This document shows, in pieces, positions 37,397 through 46,144 of a DNA stretch of 64,000 bases. The notes under the pieces were generated by a model, which worked only from the letters and a program-made list of their open reading frames with translations, did not search any database and was not told where the DNA came from. The position numbers and the translations under genes were made by a program. The number at the start of each line of letters is the position of its first letter. Within the stretch, counting starts at the first letter, position 1. Origin of the DNA: Flavobacterium sp. ZT3R18 (lineage in GTDB: Bacteria > Bacteroidota > Bacteroidia > Flavobacteriales > Flavobacteriaceae); assembly GCF_007097385.1 (NCBI RefSeq), contig NZ_VJZS01000002.1, positions 2,015 to 66,014 of the forward strand. Direction: 5' to 3'.

Positions 37397-38101
37397 TTAT
37401 TCATTGAATCCTGCATCAACTAACCTATGTTTTATAAATTCATTACTTTCAATTTTAAGGTTAGTTTTATTTACTAATTTACAAACTTGTTCGATTAAGA
37501 AAACTAACTCAAAAAATGTTATGTTGTTAAAATTATTTTCTGTTAGACTCAAAGAAATTTTATCAAATGTAAATATTGAATTTGAGTCATTAAAGTTGAT
37601 TTTAATATCATCTTTAGTATGAATTCCTATGTTGTGCATTGTATTTCTTAAGTACAGAAAAAAATAATATGTATTAATTTCATCCTCAGAAAGTGAATTA
37701 TTAAATTTATTTTCAATGAAGATATTTTCAAATGTTTTTTTTATAGGAGTTACATTTATTTTATTTGTATCATTTTCATAGTGTATTGCTATTTGTCTAA
37801 AATGATTTTCAACTATAATTGAAAAATTTATAAAAAATGCTTCTTTTGAATATGCAATGAAATTGTTTTGTAATACTTTTAAATCGTCATCATTTAATTG
37901 TTCGGAAATGTTTTTTTTACAATAATCTATTTCTTTTAGATTGAATGATAATTTAATCGAAATTATAAAATTTTGGATTGTTTGGCATATATAATGATTT
38001 GTTATGCTTCTTATATCTTCTTGATTTTTGAAGTTTTCAAAGTTCAAGCAATAATTATTTAATTCCTCTAAATTTTTTATTTCTTCTAATAATTTAGTCA
38101 T
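37397..38101 (-). CDS. unknown soluble protein, possible HEPN-type helical domain
   Basis: 234 residues, almost entirely helical, no signal peptide or membrane segment, strikingly rich in Asn, Lys, Ile and Phe. The segment FLYLRNTMHNIGIHT (about residues 155-169) resembles the RNxxHN-type motif seen in several HEPN-like families of RNases, many of them defence or toxin proteins. The spacing is not the canonical RX4-6H, so this is only a hint. First gene of the three-gene island; base composition is more AT-rich than the neighbouring helicase gene. Confidence 0.6.
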   Translation of the reverse strand: MTKLLEEIKNLEELNNYCLNFENFKNQEDIRSITNHYICQTIQNFIISIKLSFNLKEIDYCKKNISEQLNDDDLKVLQNNFIAYSKEAFFINFSIIVENHFRQIAIHYENDTNKINVTPIKKTFENIFIENKFNNSLSEDEINTYYFFLYLRNTMHNIGIHTKDDIKINFNDSNSIFTFDKISLSLTENNFNNITFFELVFLIEQVCKLVNKTNLKIESNEFIKHRLVDAGFNE

Positions 38102-38130
38102 AGTTTTCTATTTCGTTCTTGTCTGCTGTT

Positions 38131-38166
38131 AAATTGCCACCAACTTGTATCCATACGATACAAACT
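38131..38166. repeat. attC-like junction 3, partial
   Basis: TTGCCACCAACTTG (38134-38147) overlaps a hairpin TTGTATC-CATAC-GATACAA (38145-38163). The conserved TTGCCAYYAAC box sits 17 to 34 bases before the start codon of all three island genes. Confidence 0.5.
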
Positions 38167-38309
38167 TTCATATATCCATCCTACTCTGTGTAGTTTGGTA
38201 CAACAAACGTCCTGTTTTACTTTTTCTCAAATATAGACAATAATAGTTAGAAACCTACAAAATAAAATTTTTGTATGTTTGAACGTTTTTTGTGCTCCGT
38301 TCAGTAAAA

Positions 38310-38339
38310 CAGGGCATCCGAAGAAAAAATAATGCCCTG
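38310..38339. other. small hairpin next to the heptad repeat
   Basis: CAGGGCAT (38310-38317) and ATGCCCTG (38332-38339) are perfect inverses around 14 bases. Confidence 0.6.
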
Positions 38340-38347
38340 ATGCGTGC

Positions 38348-38500
38348 TTCGGACTGCCTGATAAGAGCTTCGGAAGCCCTGTTGCATGCTTCGGACTCCC
38401 TTTTATAATCTTCGGACAAGTTGTTGCCTACTTCGGAACTATTTTTATAGCCTTCGGACAGCTTAGCGCCCTTATCTGACAAGTTGCTATTCCCTTCGGA
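38348..38500 (-). repeat. 21-bp tandem repeat with TCCGAA anchor
   Basis: On the minus strand TCCGAA starts a new unit every 21 bases at eight consecutive positions (one degenerate). The sequence between anchors varies. In one frame it spells seven-residue units, SExxxxx (for example SEDYKRE SEACNRA SEALIRQ). The open frame (to 38255) has only a TTG start, so I do not call it a gene; a 75-residue heptad peptide is possible. Confidence 0.85.
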
Positions 38501-38624
38501 TTGTTTGGATTAATCTCCGAAGGGCGTGTGACAAAATTTTAGGAAGAACTTTGAATTGCTTTTATTCTTTTGATCTTACAAAAAACAAAATCCCTCTGCT
38601 TCCCCTAAACATCTTGTGAGCTAC

Positions 38625-38750
38625 GTGAGGGATAGCGCCAAATTACCGAAGTAATGGCAATAGCCCGACAGCATAAAGCAAAGGGGCCGACTCACCGGTA
38701 TGATAAGTTGGCCCCTTTGTTTTATGGTGGCACGCCCAAATAATCTTGAA
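38625..38750. repeat. structured intergenic element with GGGGCC hairpin
   Basis: GCAAAGGGGCC (38678-38688) pairs with GGCCCCTTTG (38710-38719), flanked by TACCGAAGTAATGG and GTGAGGGATAGCGCC. It lies just after the helicase stop and may act as its terminator. It resembles a widespread Bacteroidota palindromic repeat, by recollection only. Confidence 0.55.
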
Positions 38751-38760
38751 AATATTGGGC

Positions 38761-41034
38761 CTAGTTGAGATTCAAACTCGCCTTGAACATTCTCAATTCT
38801 TCCCAAGTGAATTTGTCACCGTATTTTTCCTTTAGCGGAGAAACAGATTCTTCTTTATAACCCGCAAAGGCCTCGGTAAGTGCAGTCACTTTGTCTGCGG
38901 GCAGGACTTCGTTGATGGTAATGACTTTGGATTGAATCAACTTGGTTAAGTGTGACAAAATGGTTTCTTGAGTGAACTTGCGGATGGTTGCGATTTCCTG
39001 AACGGTTTTCTTTTCTAACCACAGCTCATGGGTTTCCTGCACCGTCGATTTTTTGGGTGCTGCTTTGGCGGTTTTCTTGGGTGCGTAGCGTTCGGCATCT
39101 TTTTCGTCCTCGATCAGTGTGATGTTGGCTTTCTTGAAATCTTCGATGACTCGGTTCATCTTTGTTGATTTGTAAAGTTTTATTTCATCCGAGGTTAGTT
39201 TTTCTTTAGAGATGGTTTCACCTTTTACCAGCGTGGCGACCATCAATTTGGCTTTCATCAGTTGGAGCACTGCCTTGGTTTGCAAATCGTCGAGTAGTAT
39301 TAGTTCGTCATAAAAGGCTTTGGCTTTTTTGAGTCGTTTTACTTCTTCGAGTTTCCAGAGGATTTCATACACCAACTTGTCCATGGGATCCATGAAGTAA
39401 TTGAAGGCTGCGTTGATACGATCCGAAATATGGCTGAATTCCAACTGTTCGCTGTGGAACAACTTGTCTAACTGCACCAAAAACTTAGAAGACGGGTCTA
39501 GCAATTGCCAAATTACCCCGGCTTGATTTTTCGCCCAAGCGGAGTGTTTTGATTTAGCTGAATTTTCGGCATCTTCGTTGTAGCTGAACTGGTGGTTGCG
39601 CCATTCTTGTGCCAACTCGTTCCACTCGAAACTGTTTTTCAGATAGTTGAGAATAAAATTTTTGGTTTCTCGTTTTAAGGCATTCGCCAAAGCTTCTTCG
39701 GAGGCTTTGTTCTCGGCGTAATCCATCACGTCCTGATCGTTTGAAATACCATTCATTCGCAACGGAGACAGCAAAACAAGCCCGTTTAAGGAACGTAAAC
39801 GCGATAATGCCACATACGCCTGTCCGGGCAGGAAAACTTGCGATACATCGAGCGCAGCTTTGTCAAAAGTCAATCCTTGGCTTTTGTGCACCGTAATCGC
39901 CCAAGCCAACTTGATGGGGTAATGCACAAAAGTGCCCAAAATCTCCTCCTCTATTTCCTTGGTCATCTCGTTTACGGTGTAGCGAATGTTTTGCCATTCG
40001 TACTTGTCGACTTCAATGGTTTTGTCTTCATCCGGAAAATGCACCCAGATTTCTTTTTGGGTCATCGATTTGACAATTCCCATTTTTCCGTTGAAATAAT
40101 TTTTATCTGGAGACAAATCATTTTTTACAAACATAATCTGTGCGCCTACTTTCAGCTGTAGATTGGGATCTACCGGATATATTTTTTCTGGAAAATCGTC
40201 TGTGATTTCCGGTTTGAAAGTTACCTGTTTTCCTTCTAAGTCTTCGAGCGATTGGGCGTTCATCACATCGGCTTTGGCATTGTGCGTGGTCAGCGTGATA
40301 TAGCCTTTGTTGGCTTTCAAGTCAAAATTGGGTTTTACAAATTCGTTCAGCATTTGTATATCCGTTGGCGTAATCTCATTGTTACGCAAATTATTCAAAA
40401 CCGAAATGAAACGATCATCGGTCTGACGGTAAATTTTGGACAACTCGATGTACAAAGGCGGATACTGCTGAATGACGTGTGCGTGGAAGAAGAATTTTCC
40501 TCTGTAATAATTGCGAAGCGTACGCCATTCTTCGTCTCGGATAATAGGTGGTAACTGTAATAAATCTCCTATAAACAATACTTGAACACCTCCAAACGGA
40601 GACGATTTCCTGCGAACGGTTTGCATCATATAATCCATAGCGTCTAGCAAATCGGCACGTAACATACTGACTTCGTCTATGATAAGCAATTCCATATTGC
40701 GAATAACCGCGCGTTTTTGTCCGCTCATTTTGAAATGTCGGCGCAAAGTGGCTTTGGTTTCAAACTTGGTCGTATCCGAAAACTGAGGAGCCGAATTATC
40801 AGGTATAAATCCACCGAAAGGCAATTGAAACATCGAGTGGATCGTCACTCCGCCCGCATTCAACGCAGCAATTCCAGTAGGTGCCACCACAACGGTATTC
40901 TTGTGTGTGGTCGCAATGATTTCCTTTAAGAGTGTGGTTTTACCCGTTCCCGCTTTCCCCGTAAGAAAAACAGATTGGTGGGTTTGATTGATAAAACGGA
41001 GGGCATAAGCAGCGGCTTCGGATAGGGTTTGCAT
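38761..41034 (-). CDS. PIF1-like SF1 helicase with C-terminal helix-turn-helix
   Basis: 757 residues. Walker A GKAGTGKT (about residue 26), Walker B LLIIDEVSMLRADLLD, GDLLQLPP (motif III), a UvrD/PIF1-type C-terminal part with AWAITVHKSQGLTFDKA (motif V) and YVALSRLRSLNGLVL (motif VI). The last 120 residues carry an RpnC/RecQ-type HTH_40-like segment (TVQETHELWLEKKTVQEIATIRKFTQETILSHLTKLIQ). Such helicases unwind DNA, including structured DNA, in 5'-3' direction; the exact role in this organism is unknown. The gene adjoins the accessory island but looks chromosomal. Confidence 0.9.
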   Translation of the reverse strand: MQTLSEAAAYALRFINQTHQSVFLTGKAGTGKTTLLKEIIATTHKNTVVVAPTGIAALNAGGVTIHSMFQLPFGGFIPDNSAPQFSDTTKFETKATLRRHFKMSGQKRAVIRNMELLIIDEVSMLRADLLDAMDYMMQTVRRKSSPFGGVQVLFIGDLLQLPPIIRDEEWRTLRNYYRGKFFFHAHVIQQYPPLYIELSKIYRQTDDRFISVLNNLRNNEITPTDIQMLNEFVKPNFDLKANKGYITLTTHNAKADVMNAQSLEDLEGKQVTFKPEITDDFPEKIYPVDPNLQLKVGAQIMFVKNDLSPDKNYFNGKMGIVKSMTQKEIWVHFPDEDKTIEVDKYEWQNIRYTVNEMTKEIEEEILGTFVHYPIKLAWAITVHKSQGLTFDKAALDVSQVFLPGQAYVALSRLRSLNGLVLLSPLRMNGISNDQDVMDYAENKASEEALANALKRETKNFILNYLKNSFEWNELAQEWRNHQFSYNEDAENSAKSKHSAWAKNQAGVIWQLLDPSSKFLVQLDKLFHSEQLEFSHISDRINAAFNYFMDPMDKLVYEILWKLEEVKRLKKAKAFYDELILLDDLQTKAVLQLMKAKLMVATLVKGETISKEKLTSDEIKLYKSTKMNRVIEDFKKANITLIEDEKDAERYAPKKTAKAAPKKSTVQETHELWLEKKTVQEIATIRKFTQETILSHLTKLIQSKVITINEVLPADKVTALTEAFAGYKEESVSPLKEKYGDKFTWEELRMFKASLNLN

Positions 41035-41200
41035 TTGGCGTATAGATTTAGAGAGCTAAAATAAAGGAAAAATATAGAGTGATTAGTGAATAGTGATTGG
41101 TGATTAGCATAGAAAACGAAAATAAGGCTAAAGTATTTTAAAAAATCATTCATTTCAATTATTATAATCTGCGAAATCTGCGTGCCACTTTTTTACTTAA

Positions 41201-41311
41201 AACCATAGCCAACTCCCGATAATTATCGGGATCAACCGTTGGAAACAATAGATAATAATACCAAAGATTGAAAAACAATACCCAAGGTTAAAACCTTGGG
41301 CTATGGTATTC
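41201..41311. repeat. CCATAGCC ... GGGCTATGG intergenic repeat, second copy
   Basis: AACCATAGCC opens and GGGCTATGGT closes the element. Inside: the 18-base palindrome TCCCGATAATTATCGGGA (41214-41231), CAACCGTTGG, and CCCAAGGTTAAAACCTTGGG, a perfect stem. Same family as 27221-27333. The rest of 41035-41456 has no gene. Confidence 0.85.
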
Positions 41312-41403
41312 TTAACCAATTCTTTCAAGAATAAATTGTTCAAAGGCTATTGAACTCGGCTAATTTTTTTTACAAATCACTTTTAACTGAACATAAACAA
41401 AAA

Positions 41404-41437
41404 AACCTTCATCTTGAATAAGATTGAAGGTTTTTTT
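41404..41437 (-). terminator. terminator after the OmpH-like gene
   Basis: AACCTTCATCTT and AAGATTGAAGGTT pair with one mismatch; on the minus strand the stem is followed by a T-run. Confidence 0.8.
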
Positions 41438-41456
41438 TATTTGTGCAAACAAAAAA

Positions 41457-42011
41457 TTACTTTTTAACTTCTTCTGTTTTAGCAGTCGATTTGTATTTTT
41501 CGTTCAATAATTTCACGATGTCTTTTGTGATGTCGTATTTCTCTTCAGCATACAAGATCGATGCAGCATCACCTGTACCGTAGATATAAGCATATCCTTT
41601 CTCTTTACCGTATTCTTTGATGAATTTTTTAACCCCTTTTACAAGAGAATCCATTTCTTTTCCGCTTTCTTGTTGCAATTGCATTTGCAAACCTTGTTGC
41701 GCTTGAGCCAATTGCTGCTCTCTACGTTGCAATTCTTGACCATTTTTTTGAGCCCATTCTTGTCCGTTTGCTTGAGCATTACGTTGAAAATTAGCCGCAT
41801 CTTGTTTGAATCTATTGATTTCTGCTTCCAATTGTCTTCCTTTTTCGGCAGCTTGACCTTTGTATTTTGCTTCTAGGTCTTTAGTTTCGGTATATTCTTT
41901 CATCAATTCAGCTGTATCAACATAAGCTGTTTTTAATTCTTTCACTTCTGCTGCTTTATCACAAGAAACAAGTGATATTGAAATTGCGATAAATAATAAT
42001 GCTTTCTTCAT
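41457..42011 (-). CDS. OmpH/Skp-like periplasmic chaperone, lipoprotein
   Basis: 184 residues from the ATG at 42011. A lipoprotein signal ends ISLVSCDKAA with the lipobox cysteine at about residue 18. The rest is the Skp/OmpH pattern: a short strand (KTAYVDTAELMKEY), a long Gln/Glu/Lys coiled-coil hairpin, and a closing strand (KGYAYIYGTGDAASILYAEEKYDITKDIVKLLN). Skp holds unfolded outer-membrane proteins in the periplasm. The lipid anchor differs from E. coli Skp, which is soluble, and is common in Bacteroidota members. Confidence 0.88.
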   Translation of the reverse strand: MKKALLFIAISISLVSCDKAAEVKELKTAYVDTAELMKEYTETKDLEAKYKGQAAEKGRQLEAEINRFKQDAANFQRNAQANGQEWAQKNGQELQRREQQLAQAQQGLQMQLQQESGKEMDSLVKGVKKFIKEYGKEKGYAYIYGTGDAASILYAEEKYDITKDIVKLLNEKYKSTAKTEEVKK

Positions 42012-42259
42012 TTTGATGTATTTCAAGTTTTTTAAGTATGGATGACAAAAATATAAAAAAATAGATAGTATTAGTAAAAAGTTTCAAAAATGCTACTATT
42101 TTATTGTAATCAATTTTAATTATTAATAAAGATAAATGGTATCAAAAAAAGCTATTAAAAACGGGTTTAAAAGCTCGCTTCTAAAGCACGAATCGAAATA
42201 ATCGAATAATTACCCTAGAAAAACCAAAATAAACGTATTAAAACAGCTTAAAATGCGTT

Positions 42260-43108
42260 TTAGTCGTTTTTAAGGATGTAAATGTGTGATGAGTATTCTA
42301 AATTTCGCTTGGCTTTCCAATTCGACAGCAATCCGATAAAAAAAGCTTTGATATAATTCATTTTCCCCGTTTTGTATTTTTCCGAAAGTAAGCTCACATA
42401 AAAAGAATCAAATTTCATAGGAAGCACTTTTTCGAGCTTCATATTTTCCTTTTCGAAAAGTTTTTGAATCGCTGTTTTCGAGAAATGCCAAAAATGAATC
42501 GGCACATCATAAGCGGCCCAAAAATGTCCATAATGTTTTGCATCGAAAGATTTGAAATTTGGAACCGCAACAATCAAAGTTCCGCTAGGTTTTAGCAAAC
42601 GTTTTAATTCCTTGATTTGTTCCTCCAAATTGGGAACGTGTTCCAAAACGTGCCACATCGAAATTACATCGAAAGTATGATCTTCTAATTCCGAAGTTTT
42701 CTCGACAAAGGAAACGCCCTTGCTTTTTGCAATGGCTTTGGCTTTATCACTTGGCTCTACTCCTACTGTTTTCCAACCGTCATTCTTTGCCACTGATAAA
42801 AAATCTCCTGTTCCAGCACCAATGTCCAAAATCAACCCTTTTGAAGGTTGATAAGAGTTGATTAAATTCAATTTATTTTTTAAAGCAATATTTTTCACAA
42901 AATGGTATGCTTTCTCAAACAGAGACCTTTTTGAATCGGTATGTGAAATATAATCGGCGCTTTCGTAGTACTTGCCTAAAACATCTAAACTAGGTTGTGG
43001 ATGGGTAATTAACATGTCGAGTGTTTCATCATGATACAGCTCGAAAGTTTCTTGGGAAACCGAATAATCTTTTACTTGTAGAAAATGCTTTTTGTTTGTA
43101 ATGTCCAT
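42260..43108 (-). CDS. class I SAM-dependent methyltransferase
   Basis: 282 residues. Methyltransferase type 11/12 core: motif I LILDIGAGTGDFLSVAKNDGW (by position about 93), acidic VGVEPSDKAKAIAKS, and MWHVLEHVPNLEEQIKELKRLLKPSGTLIVAVPN. The N-terminal part (HDETLDMLITHPQPS, YYESADYISHTD) matches a family often found with polysaccharide or cell-envelope genes. The substrate is unknown. A lone gene between OmpH-like and GNAT genes. Confidence 0.9.
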   Translation of the reverse strand: MDITNKKHFLQVKDYSVSQETFELYHDETLDMLITHPQPSLDVLGKYYESADYISHTDSKRSLFEKAYHFVKNIALKNKLNLINSYQPSKGLILDIGAGTGDFLSVAKNDGWKTVGVEPSDKAKAIAKSKGVSFVEKTSELEDHTFDVISMWHVLEHVPNLEEQIKELKRLLKPSGTLIVAVPNFKSFDAKHYGHFWAAYDVPIHFWHFSKTAIQKLFEKENMKLEKVLPMKFDSFYVSLLSEKYKTGKMNYIKAFFIGLLSNWKAKRNLEYSSHIYILKND

Positions 43109-43362
43109 TTTTGTTTTAAATAAATAATTTCAGCCCTTGCGTACAAAAAGCTGAAAAAGAAATTCTTTTTTAATTAATAATATTGCGCAGCAATTGAATT
43201 ACCACAATCATTCTAGTACTTCTCGGTTTTAAACCAAAAAAGGTGTTCGTTTTAAAACAGTGCCAAATAACACTCTCGTTTTTATAAATAGTCTTAAGAA
43301 AGTGATTTACAATCTTTACAGCCAACACTGAAAACTGCGACTGAAAACTGAAAACTGAATAG
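43109..43362. other. spacer between GNAT and methyltransferase genes
   Basis: 254 bases with a short open frame on the minus strand (43170-43370) that begins in CTGAAAACTGAAAACTGAA-type simple repeats. Its residues show no family and I do not regard it as a gene. Confidence 0.4.
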
Positions 43363-43845
43363 TTACCCATTGTCTTTATACTCCCTTTCCCATCTTATTT
43401 TTACGGCCGAAATTTTATCATTTTCTATCCGACTATTTTGATGCACTAAAAAACCGTTTTTTGTATAAAACCCTAATGGCGACAAATAAGGCTCCTTATT
43501 TTGTTTCAAATCATTTTGATGATCGATTACCCAACCATTCAAAACCAATTTATTCTTTTTCAATTCATCCAGCAAAAGTATTCCAAATCCTTTTGCCTGT
43601 ATTTCTGAATTGATGATAATTCCAAACCAATCTTCGGCTTCACGAAAAAAAGTAAAAGCCCAACCTACTATTTGATTTTGATCATCAACTACTAAATAAT
43701 GTTTTTTATTAGAAAGGCCGTCAAGATAATTCTCAAATTCGAATAATTCATTATAACCAATTTTTTCTGGATATTCCGAATTCCAAAGTTCAAAAACCGA
43801 TTGTTTTTGATCTAAAGTTAAACTCGTAGTTTGAATAATTTTTAT
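43363..43845 (-). CDS. GNAT family acetyltransferase with ATA in place of a start codon
   Basis: 160 codons. The reading frame is open from a TAA at 43848-43846 to the stop and contains no ATG; the first codon after that TAA is ATA, followed by AAAATTATTCAAACTACG, i.e. what would read (M)KIIQTTSLTLDQKQSVFELWNSE. The body is a typical small GNAT: YLVVDDQNQIVGWAFTFFREAEDWFGIIINSEIQAKGFGILLLDELKK covers strand 4 and the acetyl-CoA loop (Q/R-x-x-G-x-G as QAKGFG). The body is intact, so either the start codon was recently lost (ATG to ATA) or a non-standard start is used. The first TTG, at 43575, would remove half the domain. Confidence 0.75.
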   Translation of the reverse strand: MKIIQTTSLTLDQKQSVFELWNSEYPEKIGYNELFEFENYLDGLSNKKHYLVVDDQNQIVGWAFTFFREAEDWFGIIINSEIQAKGFGILLLDELKKNKLVLNGWVIDHQNDLKQNKEPYLSPLGFYTKNGFLVHQNSRIENDKISAVKIRWEREYKDNG

Positions 43846-43899
43846 TTAAAAAAAATAGTATAAAGAGATTTGTCAACAAATACGGGCGTTGCGAGCATA

Positions 43900-43913
43900 G
43901 TTTCACGTGGAAC
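43900..43913. promoter_or_regulatory. parS-like site 1
   Basis: GTTTCACGTGGAAC, the inverse of GTTCCACGTGAAAC, one mismatch from a perfect palindrome and fitting the parS consensus TGTTNCACGTGAAACA. Confidence 0.75.
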
Positions 43914-43919
43914 AAAATG

Positions 43920-44115
43920 ATTTCAAATTGAAGATTAACGATTTTTGATTTTAGATTTAAAATCCTCAGCAAATCGTTTAAGTTAAAAAATCAGCATTTA
44001 ACCCTTAAGATACAATCCCAAAATAGACTTAAAACAAACATTCTATCAATCGAAATAAATCTCAATTCAGAATAAATCAAAAATCGTTAATCTTCAATCT
44101 AAAATCAAAAATCTC
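43920..44115. repeat. TTTTTGATTAACG-type repeats around mnmG 3' end
   Basis: GAAGATTAACGATTTTTGAT (from 43929) faces ATCAAAAATCGTTAATCTTC (44078-44097), separated by about 130 bases of AT-rich sequence. The right copy runs into the mnmG stop codon. Confidence 0.75.
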
Positions 44116-45986
44116 TATCTTCCCATATAAATCAAAAGCACCGAAACATCGCTAGGAGAAACTCCGCTAATTCGGGAAGCTTGAGAAATCGTCACAGGTC
44201 GAATCTTGCTTAATTTTTGTTTCGCTTCTATCGACATCGATTTGATTTTATTGTAATCAAAATTTTCAGGGATCTTTACATCTTCGAGTCGTGTTAGCTT
44301 GTCGGCATTGTTTCTTTCCTTTTCGATATAACCCGAGTACTTCACTTGAATTTCGGCTTGCTCCAAAATTTCCTGATCCAGATTATTTTCTGCTACGTAC
44401 TCAGCAACCTTCTCAAACTTCATCATATCCTCCAGATCAATTTGCGGTCTAGAAAAAACTTTAAACAATTTATCGCCTTGATGAATCAGCGCCGTATCTT
44501 TCGATTCTAAAATAGGATTGGCCTCCGCAACAGAAACACTCGTCTCTTTGAAGAAAGCCACCATTTTTTCGGATTCGTTTAATTTATGCTCCATACGTCT
44601 CAAACGCGCTTCTGATGCCAAACCAATTTCATACGAAAGCGGCGTCAATCTAAAATCGGCATTATCTTGTCGCAACAACGTTCTGTATTCTGCACGTGAA
44701 GTAAACATACGATATGGCTCCTCTGTTCCCTTCGTAATCAAGTCGTCAATTAAAACACCAATATACGCTTCGTCTCTTTTCAAAATCAACGGAGCTTTTT
44801 CGTGCGCTTTTAGATGCGCATTGATTCCCGCCATCAAACCTTGAGAAGCGGCTTCTTCGTATCCTGTCGTTCCATTTATTTGTCCGGCGAAATACAAACC
44901 TTCAACCAATTTGGTTTCCAACGTATGCTTTAATTGTGTTGGCGGAAAGTAGTCGTATTCGATAGCATAACCCGGACGAAAGAATTTCACGTTTTCAAAA
45001 CCAACAACAGAGCGCAACGCTTTAAATTGAATATCCTCCGGCAAAGAAGTTGAAAAACCATTCACGTAAACCTCACAGGTATTCCATCCTTCTGGCTCCA
45101 CAAATAATTGGTGGCGTTCTTTATCCGCAAAACGATTAATCTTATCTTCGATAGAGGGGCAATATCGCGGGCCTATACTTTTTATTCTTCCGTTGAACAT
45201 TGGAGAACGATCAAAACCTTCTCTCAAAATATTATGCACTTCAAGAGAAGTGTACGTCATGTGACAAGACTTTTGAACAGCCAATGGTTTCGTTAAATCC
45301 GAATACGAAAATTTATCCGGTTTTGCATCTCCTTTTTCCTCGTTCATTTTCGAATAGTCCAATGATCTTCCATCCACTCTTGGCGGCGTTCCCGTTTTCA
45401 TTCGACCCGCTTCAAAACCTGCCTGAATTAAATCTTCGGTAATTCCATACGCGGCACTCTCCCCTGCACGACCTCCGCCGAATTGTTTTTCTCCAATATG
45501 AATCAAACCATTCAAAAAGGTTCCATTGGTCAAGACAACCGATTTGGATCGAATCTCCACTCCCAACGAAGTTTTGATTCCTTTTATCTTTCCATTCTCA
45601 ATGATCAACCCTTTGACCATTTCTTGGTAAAAATCAAGATTCGGAGTTCCCTCCAACATCATTCTCCATTCTTCGGCAAAACGCATACGGTCACTTTGAA
45701 CTCTTGGAGACCACATAGCAGGTCCTTTTGATTTATTCAACATCTTGAATTGAATCGCTGTTCGATCCGAAACAATTCCGGAGTATCCACCAAGCGCATC
45801 GATCTCACGAACAATTTGCCCTTTGGCAATTCCCCCCATGGCAGGGTTGCAAGACATCTGTGCAATGTTCTGCAAACTCATCGTCACCAGCAAAGTTTTG
45901 GAACCCAAATTTGCCGCTGCCGCCGCCGCTTCAGAACCAGCGTGACCCGCTCCCACCACAATTACATCATACTCTTCTAAAAACAT
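44115..45986 (-). CDS. mnmG: tRNA uridine-5-carboxymethylaminomethyl modification enzyme MnmG (GidA)
   Basis: 623 residues, full family length. With MnmE it installs the cmnm5 group on the wobble uridine of certain tRNAs, using FAD. Seen: FAD motif VIVVGAGHAGSEAAAAAANLG at the N-terminus (residues 8-28), CNPAMGGIAKGQIVREIDALGG, GTFLNGLIHIG, GRAGESAAYGI, FFRPGYAIEYDYFPP and the C-terminal helical domain (TISQASRISGVSPSDVSVLLIY). parS-like sites flank it on both sides. Confidence 0.97.
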   Translation of the reverse strand: MFLEEYDVIVVGAGHAGSEAAAAAANLGSKTLLVTMSLQNIAQMSCNPAMGGIAKGQIVREIDALGGYSGIVSDRTAIQFKMLNKSKGPAMWSPRVQSDRMRFAEEWRMMLEGTPNLDFYQEMVKGLIIENGKIKGIKTSLGVEIRSKSVVLTNGTFLNGLIHIGEKQFGGGRAGESAAYGITEDLIQAGFEAGRMKTGTPPRVDGRSLDYSKMNEEKGDAKPDKFSYSDLTKPLAVQKSCHMTYTSLEVHNILREGFDRSPMFNGRIKSIGPRYCPSIEDKINRFADKERHQLFVEPEGWNTCEVYVNGFSTSLPEDIQFKALRSVVGFENVKFFRPGYAIEYDYFPPTQLKHTLETKLVEGLYFAGQINGTTGYEEAASQGLMAGINAHLKAHEKAPLILKRDEAYIGVLIDDLITKGTEEPYRMFTSRAEYRTLLRQDNADFRLTPLSYEIGLASEARLRRMEHKLNESEKMVAFFKETSVSVAEANPILESKDTALIHQGDKLFKVFSRPQIDLEDMMKFEKVAEYVAENNLDQEILEQAEIQVKYSGYIEKERNNADKLTRLEDVKIPENFDYNKIKSMSIEAKQKLSKIRPVTISQASRISGVSPSDVSVLLIYMGR

Positions 45987-46036
45987 TTTCTTATGTATTA
46001 ATCCTTTTTAAAGGAATTGTGAAATTTCAAAATAAC

Positions 46037-46050
46037 GTTCCACGTGAAAC
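46037..46050. promoter_or_regulatory. parS-like site 2
   Basis: GTTCCACGTGAAAC, 51 bases upstream of the mnmG start. Confidence 0.75.
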
Positions 46051-46144
46051 AATCTAAACAAACCAACTTAATTCTAAAACATCAGCATATTGATTAAGGT
46101 GTGATCTTAGCAAAATAAACATACGTCTCTTCTATGTTTTTTAT

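Noticed and set aside
38255..38482. 75-residue heptad protein
   Set aside because: It has only a TTG start and no supporting promoter; kept as a repeat with a note rather than a gene.
43170..43370. 66-residue minus-strand frame after the GNAT gene
   Set aside because: Its start lies in simple CTGAAAACT repeats and the peptide has no protein-like features.
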